Source of the DNA: Paucilactobacillus kaifaensis
Lineage (GTDB): Bacteria > Bacillota > Bacilli > Lactobacillales > Lactobacillaceae
NCBI RefSeq assembly: GCF_005405145.1
Contig: NZ_BJDM01000002.1
Span: 1-64,000 of the forward strand
Length of the DNA: 64,000 nt
Reading direction: 5' to 3'
A program made the position numbers and the translations under genes. The notes beneath the pieces were generated by a model. The model searched no databases and had not been told where the DNA came from. It saw only the letters and a program-made list of their open reading frames with translations. Shown in pieces: positions 11,850 through 20,711 of this stretch (positions are counted from its first letter, which is position 1; every line of letters begins with the position of its first letter).

Positions 11850-11880
11850 ATCTTACCACACGAACATGCATTCGTCTAGT
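11850..11880 (-). promoter_or_regulatory. Candidate SOS-controlled promoter with a LexA-like box
   Basis: CGAACATGCATTCG (11861-11874) matches the Gram-positive LexA consensus CGAAC-N4-GTTCG with one mismatch. It falls in the spacer between minus-strand TAGACG and an extended -10 TGGTAAGAT, the usual place for an operator. uvrBA is a known SOS target in Firmicutes. The site is 266 bases from uvrB, which is unusually far. Confidence 0.45.
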
Positions 11881-11920
11881 AAGTTGATAGCCTGAACTAC
11901 ATCACTGCTATTATTAGCTT

Positions 11921-12562
11921 TCACTCCTTATATTGAGCAATGATTTGATTTGAAATCGTAGTTAACTGATTACTCTCGTTAACATTATCAGCCAGCAATT
12001 CCGGTAAAATTTCGTTCAAAAAATATTGAACACTTGCCATTTTTTTAAAATCCATCATCGTTCTCAAACTTTCACGATAAATTTCCATATAAACAGGTTC
12101 CGGATTGCCCTTTTGTATTTCACCAAATGATTCATACATCAAATCAATTTTATCAGCCACTGACAAAATTTTTCCTTCCAAAGAACTATCTTTGCCCTCA
12201 CCAAATCGCCGCCGATAGGCTGCCTGAAACTCCTGTGGAATCTCATTATCAATGAAATTGTCAGTCAATGACTGGTCTACCTCCGCCAGCATCGAGCGTA
12301 AGGCTGGCGTCGCATATTTAACTGGCGTTTTAATGTCGCCAATGAAGCGTTCAGTATAATCGTGATTAAGAGCTTTCTCGTATAATGAACGCCAGTTAAC
12401 TTCATTACCAGCATTTTCTTCAATATCACCCAATAGCTGTGCCGCCTGGGCAACTTTAAAACTGTGTGCGGCCACAGTATGTTTTTCAAATTTAAAGTAA
12501 CCAGGTGCACGATTAATCATTTCTAAATCACTTAAGCTCTTCAAATATTGATGCATTCCCAT
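11921..12562 (-). CDS. HD-domain hydrolase, YfbR-like (5'-deoxynucleotidase family)
   Basis: HD-superfamily metal-dependent phosphohydrolase. HTVAAHSFKVAQ near the N-terminus and NHDYTE supply the H...HD ligands, and KILSVADKIDLMYES supplies the later Asp. This layout matches YfbR/YqeK-like nucleotidases, which remove phosphate from deoxynucleoside monophosphates, though substrate is inferred. The ATG at 12562 follows GAGGGG at proper spacing and gives 213 aa. It sits just downstream of the phosphohexomutase and may be cotranscribed with it. Confidence 0.75.
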   Translation of the reverse strand: MGMHQYLKSLSDLEMINRAPGYFKFEKHTVAAHSFKVAQAAQLLGDIEENAGNEVNWRSLYEKALNHDYTERFIGDIKTPVKYATPALRSMLAEVDQSLTDNFIDNEIPQEFQAAYRRRFGEGKDSSLEGKILSVADKIDLMYESFGEIQKGNPEPVYMEIYRESLRTMMDFKKMASVQYFLNEILPELLADNVNESNQLTTISNQIIAQYKE

Positions 12563-12625
12563 TGTTGACCCCTCGCTTTTCTTGACAAAAATGCCCAATC
12601 CATGACAGAAAGGGCACTTGCATCA

Positions 12626-14350
12626 CTATTTAATAAATTCATTTAATGCAGTTTCAAAATCAGACAATTTTTGGTTTGCCAACTCTAAGCTATCAGCATT
12701 GGTTCCAATATAAAACTTCAACTTTGGTTCAGTTCCTGAGGGACGAATGGCAATCCAAGTTTCATCATCTAAAATGTATTTTAAAACGTTAGCTACTGGC
12801 AAGTTCATTTTAACAGTTTGGCCAGATGCTTCCGCTTTAGTTTGAGTGCTAAAATCTTCAGTCGCCACAATTGCATGACCAGCAAAATGCGTAGGTGCCT
12901 CCTCACGAAACTTCTTCATCAAAGCTTTGATCTGGTCGGCACCATCAATGCCAGCATATGTTTGAGAAATTGTTTTTTCACGGAAGTATCCGTACTGTTT
13001 AAACAATTCTTGCAACCCATCATACAGCGTTTTACCCTGACTACGATAATAAGCTGCCACTTCAGCAAGTAACACCAGCGACTGGATAGCATCTTTGTCA
13101 TGAACAAATGGCTTAACTAGGTAGCCGTAACTTTCTTCAAAACCAAACATGTACGTATGTTCACCAGTAGCTTCAAAATGTTCAATCTGCTGGGCAATAT
13201 ATTTAAAACCAGTTAAAACATTAATCATTTCAACGTTATAACTTGCTGCAATCTTCGTTGCGAATTCTGTTGAAACAATCGACTTAACGACTGCTGCATT
13301 GGTCGGCAAATCACCAGCTTGCTTGTGAGCCTCTAAAATATAATGCAATAGCACAGATGCAATTTGGTTACCGGTTAGTAATTGATATTCACCATCGGGT
13401 TGACGTACTGCCGTTCCTAGCCGATCTGCATCTGGATCTACGGCTACTAAGACATCAGCGTTCACTTTTTTGCCTAGTTCAATGGCCAGTTTGAATGCTT
13501 CTGGGTCCTCAGGATTAGGTTTTTTAACCGTAGAAAACTCTGGATCTGGTTTGGCTTGCTCAGGCACAATCTCATAATTGGTAAAACCAGCGTTTTGGAG
13601 TGCCTTTTCCCCCAACATTTGACCCGTTCCATGTAATGGTGTAAAGATTAATTTCATGTCTTTACCCATTTCTTGTGCTAACTTAGGATTAATTGTAACT
13701 GTTTTTACCTTTGCCAAGTAATCTTGATCAACATCATCACCGATAATTGTCATGACTTTATCTTTGAGTAACTGAGACTCATCTGCCACTTCAATCTTGA
13801 ATAAATCAGTTACCTGCCGAACATAACTAGTTATCAGATCAGATTCCTTTGGTGGCATTTGTCCACCATCTTCACCATAAATTTTATAACCATTGTATTC
13901 TTTCGGATTATGACTAGCAGTAATCATAATTCCAGCATAGGTATGCAGATGACGAACAGTAAAAGAAAGCTCTGGAGTTGGACGTAAGCCTTCGAAAACA
14001 AAAGATTTAATACCATGAGCGCCTAGTACATGCGCAGCTTCATGCGCAAAATCTTGCGAATGGTGGCGCGAATCAAAACTAATTGCCACACCTCGGGACT
14101 TGGTGGCGTCATCTAAAGTGTCCATAAACCTTGCTAGACCTTCAGTCGCCTGACGAACAGTATAAATGTTCATTCGATTAATTCCTGGTCCTAATAGGCC
14201 ACGCATTCCCGCAGTACCAAAGGATAACGGCGCATAAAATGCGTCTTCCAATTGAGACTCATCTACTGTCATTTCCTGTAGTTCATTTTTAAGACTCGTT
14301 TCTAATGATGCTTCGTTTAACCACGTTTGATAAGTATCCTTCCAGCTCAT
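12626..14350 (-). CDS. pgm: Phospho-sugar mutase (alpha-phosphoglucomutase type)
   Basis: Interconverts glucose-1-phosphate and glucose-6-phosphate (PgcA-like), feeding UDP-glucose synthesis with GalU nearby. The catalytic serine lies in TASHNPKEYNG (S146), the magnesium loop is DPDADRLG near residue 310, and the phosphate-binding RPSGTEPKLKFY is at the C-terminus. The ATG at 14350 gives MSWKDTYQTWLNE, typical for lactobacilli, with AAAGGAG upstream; product is 574 aa. A phosphomannomutase role is less likely at this length. Confidence 0.93.
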   Translation of the reverse strand: MSWKDTYQTWLNEASLETSLKNELQEMTVDESQLEDAFYAPLSFGTAGMRGLLGPGINRMNIYTVRQATEGLARFMDTLDDATKSRGVAISFDSRHHSQDFAHEAAHVLGAHGIKSFVFEGLRPTPELSFTVRHLHTYAGIMITASHNPKEYNGYKIYGEDGGQMPPKESDLITSYVRQVTDLFKIEVADESQLLKDKVMTIIGDDVDQDYLAKVKTVTINPKLAQEMGKDMKLIFTPLHGTGQMLGEKALQNAGFTNYEIVPEQAKPDPEFSTVKKPNPEDPEAFKLAIELGKKVNADVLVAVDPDADRLGTAVRQPDGEYQLLTGNQIASVLLHYILEAHKQAGDLPTNAAVVKSIVSTEFATKIAASYNVEMINVLTGFKYIAQQIEHFEATGEHTYMFGFEESYGYLVKPFVHDKDAIQSLVLLAEVAAYYRSQGKTLYDGLQELFKQYGYFREKTISQTYAGIDGADQIKALMKKFREEAPTHFAGHAIVATEDFSTQTKAEASGQTVKMNLPVANVLKYILDDETWIAIRPSGTEPKLKFYIGTNADSLELANQKLSDFETALNEFIK

Positions 14351-14470
14351 CAATGGCATCTCCTTTTCTCAGCTCGATAATTAGTTAATATTTGAACGCG
14401 AAAACACCCGCCTAAAACTTCCAATAGATGGTGCAATCTAGAATTGATCCGCTTTCAAACTTCGACTTTT

Positions 14471-14499
14471 AGTATACCGCACTTCAAACACAGTGTGAA
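14471..14499 (-). promoter_or_regulatory. Promoter of pgm
   Basis: Minus strand TTCACA (14494-14499), 17-base spacer, TATACT (14471-14476). Leader of about 110 bases before pgm. Confidence 0.6.
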
Positions 14500-14535
14500 C
14501 AGACACACTAGAACCATCATCTAGCGATTTAACAT

Positions 14536-14587
14536 AAAAATGGGATCTAGTCAGTTGTGATTAACTGACTAGATCCCATTTTTTAAA
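14536..14587. terminator. Bidirectional terminator after trxB
   Basis: AAAAATGGGATCTAGTCAGT pairs with its reverse complement across a GTGATT loop. The A-run on one side and T-run on the other let it work in both directions. It ends the hprK-lgt-gpsA-galU-trxB region. Confidence 0.8.
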
Positions 14588-14625
14588 ACATATAAATCTA
14601 TCTAAAATAAATTTAAACCATAACC

Positions 14626-15567
14626 CTAAACCGTTTGTTCTTCACCTTTTAATGACTCAATATAGTTAAAGACCCCTTGTCCAGCAATACCACCATCGCC
14701 GACTGCAGTGGTAATTTGACGTAATTTTTTATCACGCACATCACCGATTGCAAAGATTCCGGGAACCTTGGTTTCCATTTGATCGTTAGTTTCAACCCAA
14801 CCTTGATCATCCAAAATATCTAGATTAGTAAATTGTTCAGTCATTGGTAAGACACCGACATAAATGAACACACCACTAGCATCTAATTCAGTTTCAGCAC
14901 CAGTTTGGTTATTCTTGATCTTAACGCCACTGACCTTTTGCTCGTCTCCTTGGATTTCTTCAACGTTGCTATTCCAAACAAACTCCATTTTATCGTTTGC
15001 AAAGGCTCGATCCTGAATAATCTTTTGTGCACGTAATTGATCTCGGCGATGAACAACGGTAACCTTGTCTGCTAATTGAGTTAAATAAATTCCCTCTTCA
15101 ATTGCAGAATCACCACCACCGACTACAACAACATGTTTATTCTTAAAGAAGGCGCCATCACAGACCGCGCAGTAGGAAACACCTCGGCCACCATATTCAT
15201 TTTCACCAGCAGTTCCCAACTTTTTATATTCGGAACCAGTAGCAATAATAATAGCTTTTGTTTCATAAGTTTCCATATCGGTTGTAACTGTCTTTACGAC
15301 ACCGTTATCCTCAATTTTTTCAACAGTCCCATAGGTGTACTCTGCCCCAAACTGAGTGGAACTTTCGTACATCTCTTTTGATAGATCAGGGCCTAAAATT
15401 GATTTAAAACCAGGATAATTTTCAATTGCGGCCGTATTATTCATTTGCCCGCCATAGATTCCACGGTCTAACATCAGTACTGATAAATTAGCTCGTGAAG
15501 CATATAATGCTGCCGTCATCCCTCCAGGACCGGCTCCAATTACAATTACGTCATATTTTTTGGCCAT
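14626..15567 (-). CDS. trxB: Thioredoxin-disulfide reductase
   Basis: Flavoprotein that reduces thioredoxin with NADPH. The FAD-binding GAGPGG (11-16), redox-active CAVC (C133, C136), NADPH-binding GGGDSAIEEG and the C-terminal FAIGDVRDKKLRQ segment are intact in 313 residues. The ATG at 15567 is preceded by AAGGAGG. It has a promoter of its own and lies downstream of galU, a common lactobacillus arrangement. Confidence 0.97.
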   Translation of the reverse strand: MAKKYDVIVIGAGPGGMTAALYASRANLSVLMLDRGIYGGQMNNTAAIENYPGFKSILGPDLSKEMYESSTQFGAEYTYGTVEKIEDNGVVKTVTTDMETYETKAIIIATGSEYKKLGTAGENEYGGRGVSYCAVCDGAFFKNKHVVVVGGGDSAIEEGIYLTQLADKVTVVHRRDQLRAQKIIQDRAFANDKMEFVWNSNVEEIQGDEQKVSGVKIKNNQTGAETELDASGVFIYVGVLPMTEQFTNLDILDDQGWVETNDQMETKVPGIFAIGDVRDKKLRQITTAVGDGGIAGQGVFNYIESLKGEEQTV

Positions 15568-15607
15568 CAATCAAGCCCTCCTTAACTTACTTACAATTAA
15601 TGAGTAT

Positions 15608-15636
15608 AAGATACACTGAATTACGTGACTTGTCTA
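15608..15636 (-). promoter_or_regulatory. Promoter of trxB
   Basis: Minus strand TAGACA (15631-15636), 17-base spacer, TATCTT (15608-15613). TATACT a few bases downstream is an alternative -10. Confidence 0.45.
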
Positions 15637-15694
15637 ATAATCTGTTTCCAAACACTTCTAAAACTCATCTATGCTTTAAAGATAGTAATAAAAA

Positions 15695-15738
15695 ATTACC
15701 GTACCAACATAAATATTGATAAACGGTAATCTAACCAT
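15695..15738 (-). terminator. Terminator after galU
   Basis: Minus strand ATTACCGT ... ACGGTAAT stem followed by TTTTT, between galU and trxB. Confidence 0.75.
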
Positions 15739-15745
15739 ATTCAAT

Positions 15746-16642
15746 TTAAGAATTCTTTTTATCGGTCTCAGTTAACTTAGCTCCTAAATCCTTGATATAT
15801 TCACGTAACTCATCTTTGACTTGTGGATGCGTTAACCCATATTCAATATTAGTTTGAATCCAGCCGAACTTATTTCCAACGTCATGTCGTTGGCCCTTAA
15901 ATTCATGGGCGAAAACACGCTGGGTTTTATTAAGTGTATCGATTGCATCTGTTAATTGAACTTCGTTTCCTTTGCCAGGTTTAGTATTTTCTAACACTTT
16001 AAAAATTTCTGGTGTTAGTAAATAACGACCAATAATGGCCAAATCACTTGGTGCATCAGCTGGATTAGGTTTTTCAACAAAGTTAGACACGTTATATAAT
16101 CCTGGTTTAACCTCTTTTGTAGGATTAATAACACCGTATTTAGCCGTATCCTCATGTGGCACTCGCATTACTGCCAATGTTGAGGCTCCAGTTTGCTCAT
16201 AACTATCCATTAACTGGCGCGTTAATGGCACTTCATCATCCATTAAATCGTCACCGAGCATAACTACAAATGGTTCATCACCAATAAAGGCCTTGGCAGT
16301 TAGAACAGCGTCCCCTAAGCCACGAGGATGTGATTGACGAATAAAGTACAAGTTAATATCAGTCGTTTCTTGTACCATCTTCAACATTTCATCCTTGTGC
16401 TTTTCAATTAAATTGTTTTCAAGCTCTGGGTTGGAGTCAAAGTGGTCCTCAATCGAACGTTTACTCTTTCCATCAACAACAACAATGTCTTCAATTCCAG
16501 ATTTACGCGCCTCTTCCACAATAAATTGAATGGTTGGCTTATCAACAATTGGTAACATTTCCTTTGCCAATGCTTTTGTAGCAGGTAAAAATCGTGTCCC
16601 TAAGCCAGCAGCAGGAATAACTGCTTTTTTAACTTTTTTCAT
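15746..16642 (-). CDS. galU: UTP-glucose-1-phosphate uridylyltransferase
   Basis: Makes UDP-glucose for cell-envelope polymers and galactose metabolism. The nucleotidyltransferase signature [15 protein letters not shown] is near the N-terminus, and EKP and GQRHDVGNK motifs follow. The start at 16642 gives [13 protein letters not shown] (298 aa) with AAAGGAAA upstream; a start ten codons earlier lacks a good ribosome-binding site. It is the fourth gene of hprK-lgt-gpsA-galU and works with the pgm and galE products in this window. Confidence 0.96.
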   Translation of the reverse strand: MKKVKKAVIPAAGLGTRFLPATKALAKEMLPIVDKPTIQFIVEEARKSGIEDIVVVDGKSKRSIEDHFDSNPELENNLIEKHKDEMLKMVQETTDINLYFIRQSHPRGLGDAVLTAKAFIGDEPFVVMLGDDLMDDEVPLTRQLMDSYEQTGASTLAVMRVPHEDTAKYGVINPTKEVKPGLYNVSNFVEKPNPADAPSDLAIIGRYLLTPEIFKVLENTKPGKGNEVQLTDAIDTLNKTQRVFAHEFKGQRHDVGNKFGWIQTNIEYGLTHPQVKDELREYIKDLGAKLTETDKKNS

Positions 16643-16699
16643 GTTCAAAAATTTCCTTTCATTTTCTCTCATAATACTCCAAGTGGTATTTTACCACAT

Positions 16700-17716
16700 T
16701 TATTCTAGCTCTGAAGTAACTTCTCGTTGCATTAAGCCTTCAATGGCTACCTTGACGTCTTTATGCTCATACAAAACTTGATAAATTGATTCTGTAATTG
16801 GCATTTTAACGTTGCGCTGTTGACTAAGCTCGTACGCTGCTTTAGTAGTGTACACACCTTCTATTACCATGCCCATATTTGCCATGACATCATCAAGTGA
16901 CTTACCTTGACCCAATTCATTACCAGCACGCCAATTACGAGAATTAACGCTAGTGGCTGTGACAATCAAATCACCAACACCGGAGAGTCCAATGAACGTA
17001 AACGGATTAGCACCAAACGCAACTCCCAGTCTTCTAATTTCAGTCAACCCACGAGTAATTAATGCTGCCTTAGCATTATCATGATAACCTAGTCCATTAA
17101 TAATTCCAGCGCCAATTGCAATAATATTTTTTAATGCAGCGCCAAATTCAGCCCCAATTACATCATCATTGGTGTACACCCGGAAATAATCGTTACTAAA
17201 CAAATTCTGCACATGCTGCGCACTCAGTAAATTTGTACTAGCTGCCGTTACAGAAGTTAAATCGTGACGAGCAACGTCTTCTGCATGACTAGGGCCTGAC
17301 AAAACTACAATTGCTTGGCGATTTGCTGACTTGATTTCTTCAGTTAACATCTCAGAGGGGCGCTTATATGTGTTTTGCTCTAATCCTTTTGTTGCATGAA
17401 CAATCAAAGGTTGCTGCCCAAGATCAGCTAGCAGCTGACCTAATTTACCGCCAACTTCTCGTAACCCTTTTGTTGGAATAACAATTAAGATAACTTGTGC
17501 ACCATCCACTGCTGCACGCATATCAGTAGTAGCTGTTAGTTCATTTTCAAATTTAAAATCAGCAATATATTTAGGATTTTCATGGCGCGTATTTAAAATC
17601 TGTACCTGTTCCTCATTATGGGACCATAAACGAACATCATGACCATTTTCAGCCAATAAATTTGCTAAGATACTACCCCATGATCCTGCACCTAATACTG
17701 CAATTTTTTCTTTCAT
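16700..17716 (-). CDS. gpsA: Glycerol-3-phosphate dehydrogenase [NAD(P)+]
   Basis: Reduces dihydroxyacetone phosphate to sn-glycerol-3-phosphate for phospholipid synthesis. The Rossmann GAGSWG motif is at the start and the catalytic KNI plus NSRNWRAGNELGQG segments are present. Product is 338 aa from ATG 17716, which lies 11 bases after GGGAG; a TTG one codon earlier or an ATG seven codons earlier is possible. It directly follows lgt. Confidence 0.96.
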   Translation of the reverse strand: MKEKIAVLGAGSWGSILANLLAENGHDVRLWSHNEEQVQILNTRHENPKYIADFKFENELTATTDMRAAVDGAQVILIVIPTKGLREVGGKLGQLLADLGQQPLIVHATKGLEQNTYKRPSEMLTEEIKSANRQAIVVLSGPSHAEDVARHDLTSVTAASTNLLSAQHVQNLFSNDYFRVYTNDDVIGAEFGAALKNIIAIGAGIINGLGYHDNAKAALITRGLTEIRRLGVAFGANPFTFIGLSGVGDLIVTATSVNSRNWRAGNELGQGKSLDDVMANMGMVIEGVYTTKAAYELSQQRNVKMPITESIYQVLYEHKDVKVAIEGLMQREVTSELE

Positions 17717-17747
17717 CAAAATTAGAACTCCCTTCATAACTCAGACA

Positions 17748-18581
17748 TCATTTTGTTGCTTTAGTTTCCAAATACCATGGATACTGACGATGACGACGAA
17801 TAATTATGAGAACGATTGCACCAACAAACAAAATAACAGATAGTACTTGTGACACTCTAATCGTATTACCAATCATTAAACTATCCGTGCGCATCCCCTC
17901 AATGACAAACCGACCGGCAGAATACCACAGTAAATAACTTAAAAAGACTTCTCCCTGGCGAAATAAATGATGCCTGTGTCGGAGGCCAAATAAGATGAGA
18001 AAACCAAGTAAGTCCCAACATGATTCGTAGAGAAATGTCGGTGTTCGATAAGCCCCATTGATATACATTTGGTTAATAATGAACGCTGGTAAGTGTAAAT
18101 CCTGTAGAAAGGCTAAACTGGTAATCTTACCAAAAGCCTCCTGATTCATAAAATTACCCCAGCGACCAATTGCTTGCGCTAAAATAACTGTAGGCGCTAC
18201 CACATCTAACATCGTCCAAATGGAGATAAATCGTGAACGACAAAACAACCACATAACGAGTAGTGCACCAATTAACGAGCCATAAATTGCGATGCCACCA
18301 TCCCAAACTGCCACTATTTCTGCGGGATGTTGAGAATAATACCCCCACTCAAAGATCACATAATATGCCCGCGCAAAAATAATAGCTACTGGAAGAGCCC
18401 AAAGAATGTAATCATAAAAGTTATCAGATTCAATCCCAACTCTTTGTCCTTCGCGAACTGATAAAATGAGCGCTATAATCACTGCACTAGCAATAATCAC
18501 GCCATACCAATGGATCTGAATTGGACCTAATTTGAGCGCAATCGGGTCGATTGCTGTACCTAAAAACTGCCAAAATTGCAT
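17748..18581 (-). CDS. lgt: Prolipoprotein diacylglyceryl transferase
   Basis: Membrane enzyme adding diacylglycerol to the lipobox cysteine of prolipoproteins. Several hydrophobic helices and the Lgt signature [13 protein letters not shown] are visible in 277 residues; the C-terminal part has the [12 protein letters not shown] segment. It lies between hprK and gpsA, the conserved Firmicute order. Confidence 0.96.
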   Translation of the reverse strand: MQFWQFLGTAIDPIALKLGPIQIHWYGVIIASAVIIALILSVREGQRVGIESDNFYDYILWALPVAIIFARAYYVIFEWGYYSQHPAEIVAVWDGGIAIYGSLIGALLVMWLFCRSRFISIWTMLDVVAPTVILAQAIGRWGNFMNQEAFGKITSLAFLQDLHLPAFIINQMYINGAYRTPTFLYESCWDLLGFLILFGLRHRHHLFRQGEVFLSYLLWYSAGRFVIEGMRTDSLMIGNTIRVSQVLSVILFVGAIVLIIIRRHRQYPWYLETKATK

Positions 18582-18587
18582 TTTAAA

Positions 18588-19523
18588 TTAATCCTTTCTT
18601 GAATTTTCTTTAATTAGTCGATTCAAGTTTGCGTCAAACACTTCAGTTGCATCATAGCCCATTGATTGAGCTCGGAAGTTCATTGCCGCTGCCTCAATAA
18701 TAATAGCTAAATTACGACCAGTTTTAACTGGAATCGAAACCTTAGGGACTTCAACATCGAGAATCTGTTGTGTATCCCCACGATCACCCAAACGATCAAA
18801 CTGTGAATCTGGTGACCAAGTTTCAAGGTGCACAATCAAGTCAACATCATCTTCTTGCATCACCGCACCAGCACCATAGAGATTCATTACATCAATAATC
18901 CCGATGCCGCGAATTTCCATTAAATGTTCCAAAATAACAGGAGCAGATCCCACCAATGTTTGTTCATCTTGCGCATAAACTTCAACTCGGTCATCAGCTA
19001 CTAATCGATGGCCACGTCGAACCAGCTCAAGCGCTGTTTCACTTTTACCAACCCCGGAGTCACCAGTAATGAGCACACCAACTCCATTAATATCAACCAA
19101 GACACCATGGACAGATTGACGCTGAGCTAACTGACCACTGAGGTAAAACGTCATATTACTAAGTACTCGTGATGAAGTTAATTTGGTTCCCAAAATTGGG
19201 ATACTAGTTTCTTTTGCAGCCTGTTTTAATTCATCAGGTACGGGTAAATCGGTTGAAACTACAAACGTTGGGGTTTCCGGCGCACACATCTTTCGCATCA
19301 CCATTAATAACTCATCATGCGTCATATTTTTAGCGAATGACGTTTCTGTAATACCAAGTAACTGTACCCGTGCAGCGGGATAATATTTAAAATATCCAGT
19401 TAATTCAAGTCCCGGTCGTGAAATATCACTAGTTGTAACCGGGCGATCCAAGAAATCTTTCCCTTGGAGGACTTTTAACCGTACGTTTTTCACTAAATCT
19501 GAAACCTTAACTTCATCTGCCAC
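18588..19523 (-). CDS. hprK: HPr kinase/phosphorylase
   Basis: Phosphorylates HPr at Ser46 and reverses this, controlling CcpA-dependent carbon catabolite repression. Walker A GDSGVGKS is at 154-161 and the HprK signature EIRGIGIIDVMNLYG follows near residue 203. The 311-aa length is normal. It heads the hprK-lgt-gpsA-galU cluster, with a few bases between hprK and lgt. Confidence 0.97.
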   Translation of the reverse strand: MADEVKVSDLVKNVRLKVLQGKDFLDRPVTTSDISRPGLELTGYFKYYPAARVQLLGITETSFAKNMTHDELLMVMRKMCAPETPTFVVSTDLPVPDELKQAAKETSIPILGTKLTSSRVLSNMTFYLSGQLAQRQSVHGVLVDINGVGVLITGDSGVGKSETALELVRRGHRLVADDRVEVYAQDEQTLVGSAPVILEHLMEIRGIGIIDVMNLYGAGAVMQEDDVDLIVHLETWSPDSQFDRLGDRGDTQQILDVEVPKVSIPVKTGRNLAIIIEAAAMNFRAQSMGYDATEVFDANLNRLIKENSRKD

Positions 19524-19550
19524 AATAACATCCCTCCAACTGGCCTAAAT

Positions 19551-19913
19551 TTAACCACGACGACTAACAAAATGACTGGAAATAATTGCATTACATACTG
19601 ACACAATGATTGCCACTAGTATTGACATACCAAATGATGAAAAATGAAAGTTATCTGAACCCACAAAATATGAGGTTAACTGCAGCATTACCGCATTCAA
19701 CACAATACTAAACAGCCCTAATGTCAAAATCGTAATTGGCAATGAGAAAACAAATAATATTGGCTTGACCAGCGCATTCAAGATTGATAATACCAGACTG
19801 GCCGCAAACGCCATCCAGATATTAGACACATAGAAAGCCCCACTTTGTGAGAAAAAGCCAGCAATTGCAACGAACAACAGCGTGTTAATTAAAATTCGTG
19901 TCCAAAATCCCAT
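19551..19913 (-). CDS. Small integral membrane protein, phage-holin-superfamily IV/YvlD type
   Basis: A 120-residue hydrophobic protein with about four predicted transmembrane segments and no large soluble part. The FWTRILINTLLF start and ILNALVKPILFVFSLPITILTLGLF core match the YvlD-like family often placed near pspC genes. Function is unknown; a link to envelope stress is inferred from the adjacent PspC gene. The ATG at 19913 follows AAGGGG at about 10 bases; a TTG two codons upstream is possible. Confidence 0.75.
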   Translation of the reverse strand: MGFWTRILINTLLFVAIAGFFSQSGAFYVSNIWMAFAASLVLSILNALVKPILFVFSLPITILTLGLFSIVLNAVMLQLTSYFVGSDNFHFSSFGMSILVAIIVSVCNAIISSHFVSRRG

Positions 19914-19927
19914 TAGCAATTTACCCC

Positions 19928-20245
19928 TTACTTATCTTCATCATGTTCATCAACATCATGAATCACTTTGCGTCCCTGATTTGAATTTTTCGGTGGTGTT
20001 TGGTCCTGATTGTTAAAAAACATTCCAGTCCAGCTAGGTTTATTAGGATCAGCCGGCATGATCACAGCTAAAAGAATATAAACCAAAATTCCTGGAAACC
20101 CTGAGCTTAACAGTGAGATGATCACAAAACCAACCCGAATATAATTCGAATTAACACCAAAATATGAACCAAATCCGCCCATTACACCAGCAATAATTCT
20201 ATCTGATGACGATCGTGTCAATTGTTTTTTCTGCTTAGATCTCAT
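19928..20245 (-). CDS. PspC-domain envelope stress protein
   Basis: A 105-residue protein with a cytosolic N-terminus, the PspC-type core (DRIIAGVMGGFGSYFGVN), a membrane helix and a charged C-terminal tail (DVDEHDEDK). PspC-family proteins respond to membrane stress. It precedes the YvlD-like gene by about 15 bases, suggesting an operon, and has a promoter at 20278-20306. Confidence 0.85.
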   Translation of the reverse strand: MRSKQKKQLTRSSSDRIIAGVMGGFGSYFGVNSNYIRVGFVIISLLSSGFPGILVYILLAVIMPADPNKPSWTGMFFNNQDQTPPKNSNQGRKVIHDVDEHDEDK

Positions 20246-20277
20246 TGCACCATTCCACCTTCTTGTTTATTAGGTTA

Positions 20278-20306
20278 ATCTTACTGTTTTCAAGTAGTAA
20301 AGGCAA
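20278..20306 (-). promoter_or_regulatory. Promoter of the pspC-yvlD pair
   Basis: Minus strand TTGCCT (20301-20306), 17-base spacer, TAAGAT (20278-20283). Confidence 0.55.
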
Positions 20307-20345
20307 CTAAAAAAGTGTGTGCAGAGACGTTCAAATGTCTAGAGT
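20307..20345 (-). repeat. CTAGAC...CACACTTTTTT element upstream of pspC
   Basis: Minus strand contains CTAGACATTTGAACGTCT with AGAC/GTCT arms, then GCACACACTTTTTT abutting the -35. The same ingredients (TCTAG, GACAT, CACACT plus six T) occur right upstream of uvrB. It may be a small terminator or a dispersed element. Confidence 0.35.
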
Positions 20346-20398
20346 TAAAGCAAAAAAGAGATCAGCATCCTAAATCAGGATTCTAATCTCTTTTTTAA
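20345..20398. terminator. Bidirectional terminator after the 47-residue gene
   Basis: AAAAAAGAGAT and ATCTCTTTTTT enclose an inner ATCCT/AGGAT hairpin, with A-run and T-run on opposite sides. Confidence 0.75.
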
Positions 20399-20426
20399 AC
20401 AAGAATATGATTACTTACAACACATT

Positions 20427-20570
20427 CTAGTTACCACTTTCTAGTTTTTCAGCTTCTTTATCAATAGTTGCAAAACCAGACACCTTATTTTTAGGCTTTG
20501 GATTCTTAGCACGTTGTTCTTCAGCTTTTTCGATCAGGGCTTTGCGCGCTTCTTTACTTAGTTTAGCCAT
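20427..20570 (-). CDS. Small charged hypothetical protein (47 aa)
   Basis: Not recognised. It begins MAKLSKEARKALIEKAEE and ends AEKLESGN; highly Lys/Glu/Ala-rich, no cysteine, no membrane segment, probably helical at the N-terminus. GAGGTG sits 4 to 5 bases before the ATG, a TATAAT-like -10 lies about 130 bases upstream, and a strong terminator follows, which supports a real gene. A 6-bp inverted repeat (AACTGC/GCAGTT) lies just before the ribosome-binding site. Confidence 0.6.
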   Translation of the reverse strand: MAKLSKEARKALIEKAEEQRAKNPKPKNKVSGFATIDKEAEKLESGN

Positions 20571-20711
20571 CACGATCACCTCTTTTAACTGCCAATTTGT
20601 TAGCAGTTATGGATTTTAGTTCGAGCGTAAATATTGGAAACAGATTAAAACATGTTCCTACACTCTAATCCTATTATAGTGCTAATCTAATTAAATAACA
20701 CACTCAATTTG

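Noticed and set aside
14445-14462. cre (CcpA) site upstream of pgm
   Set aside because: TGAAAGCGGATCAA departs from the consensus at several core positions.
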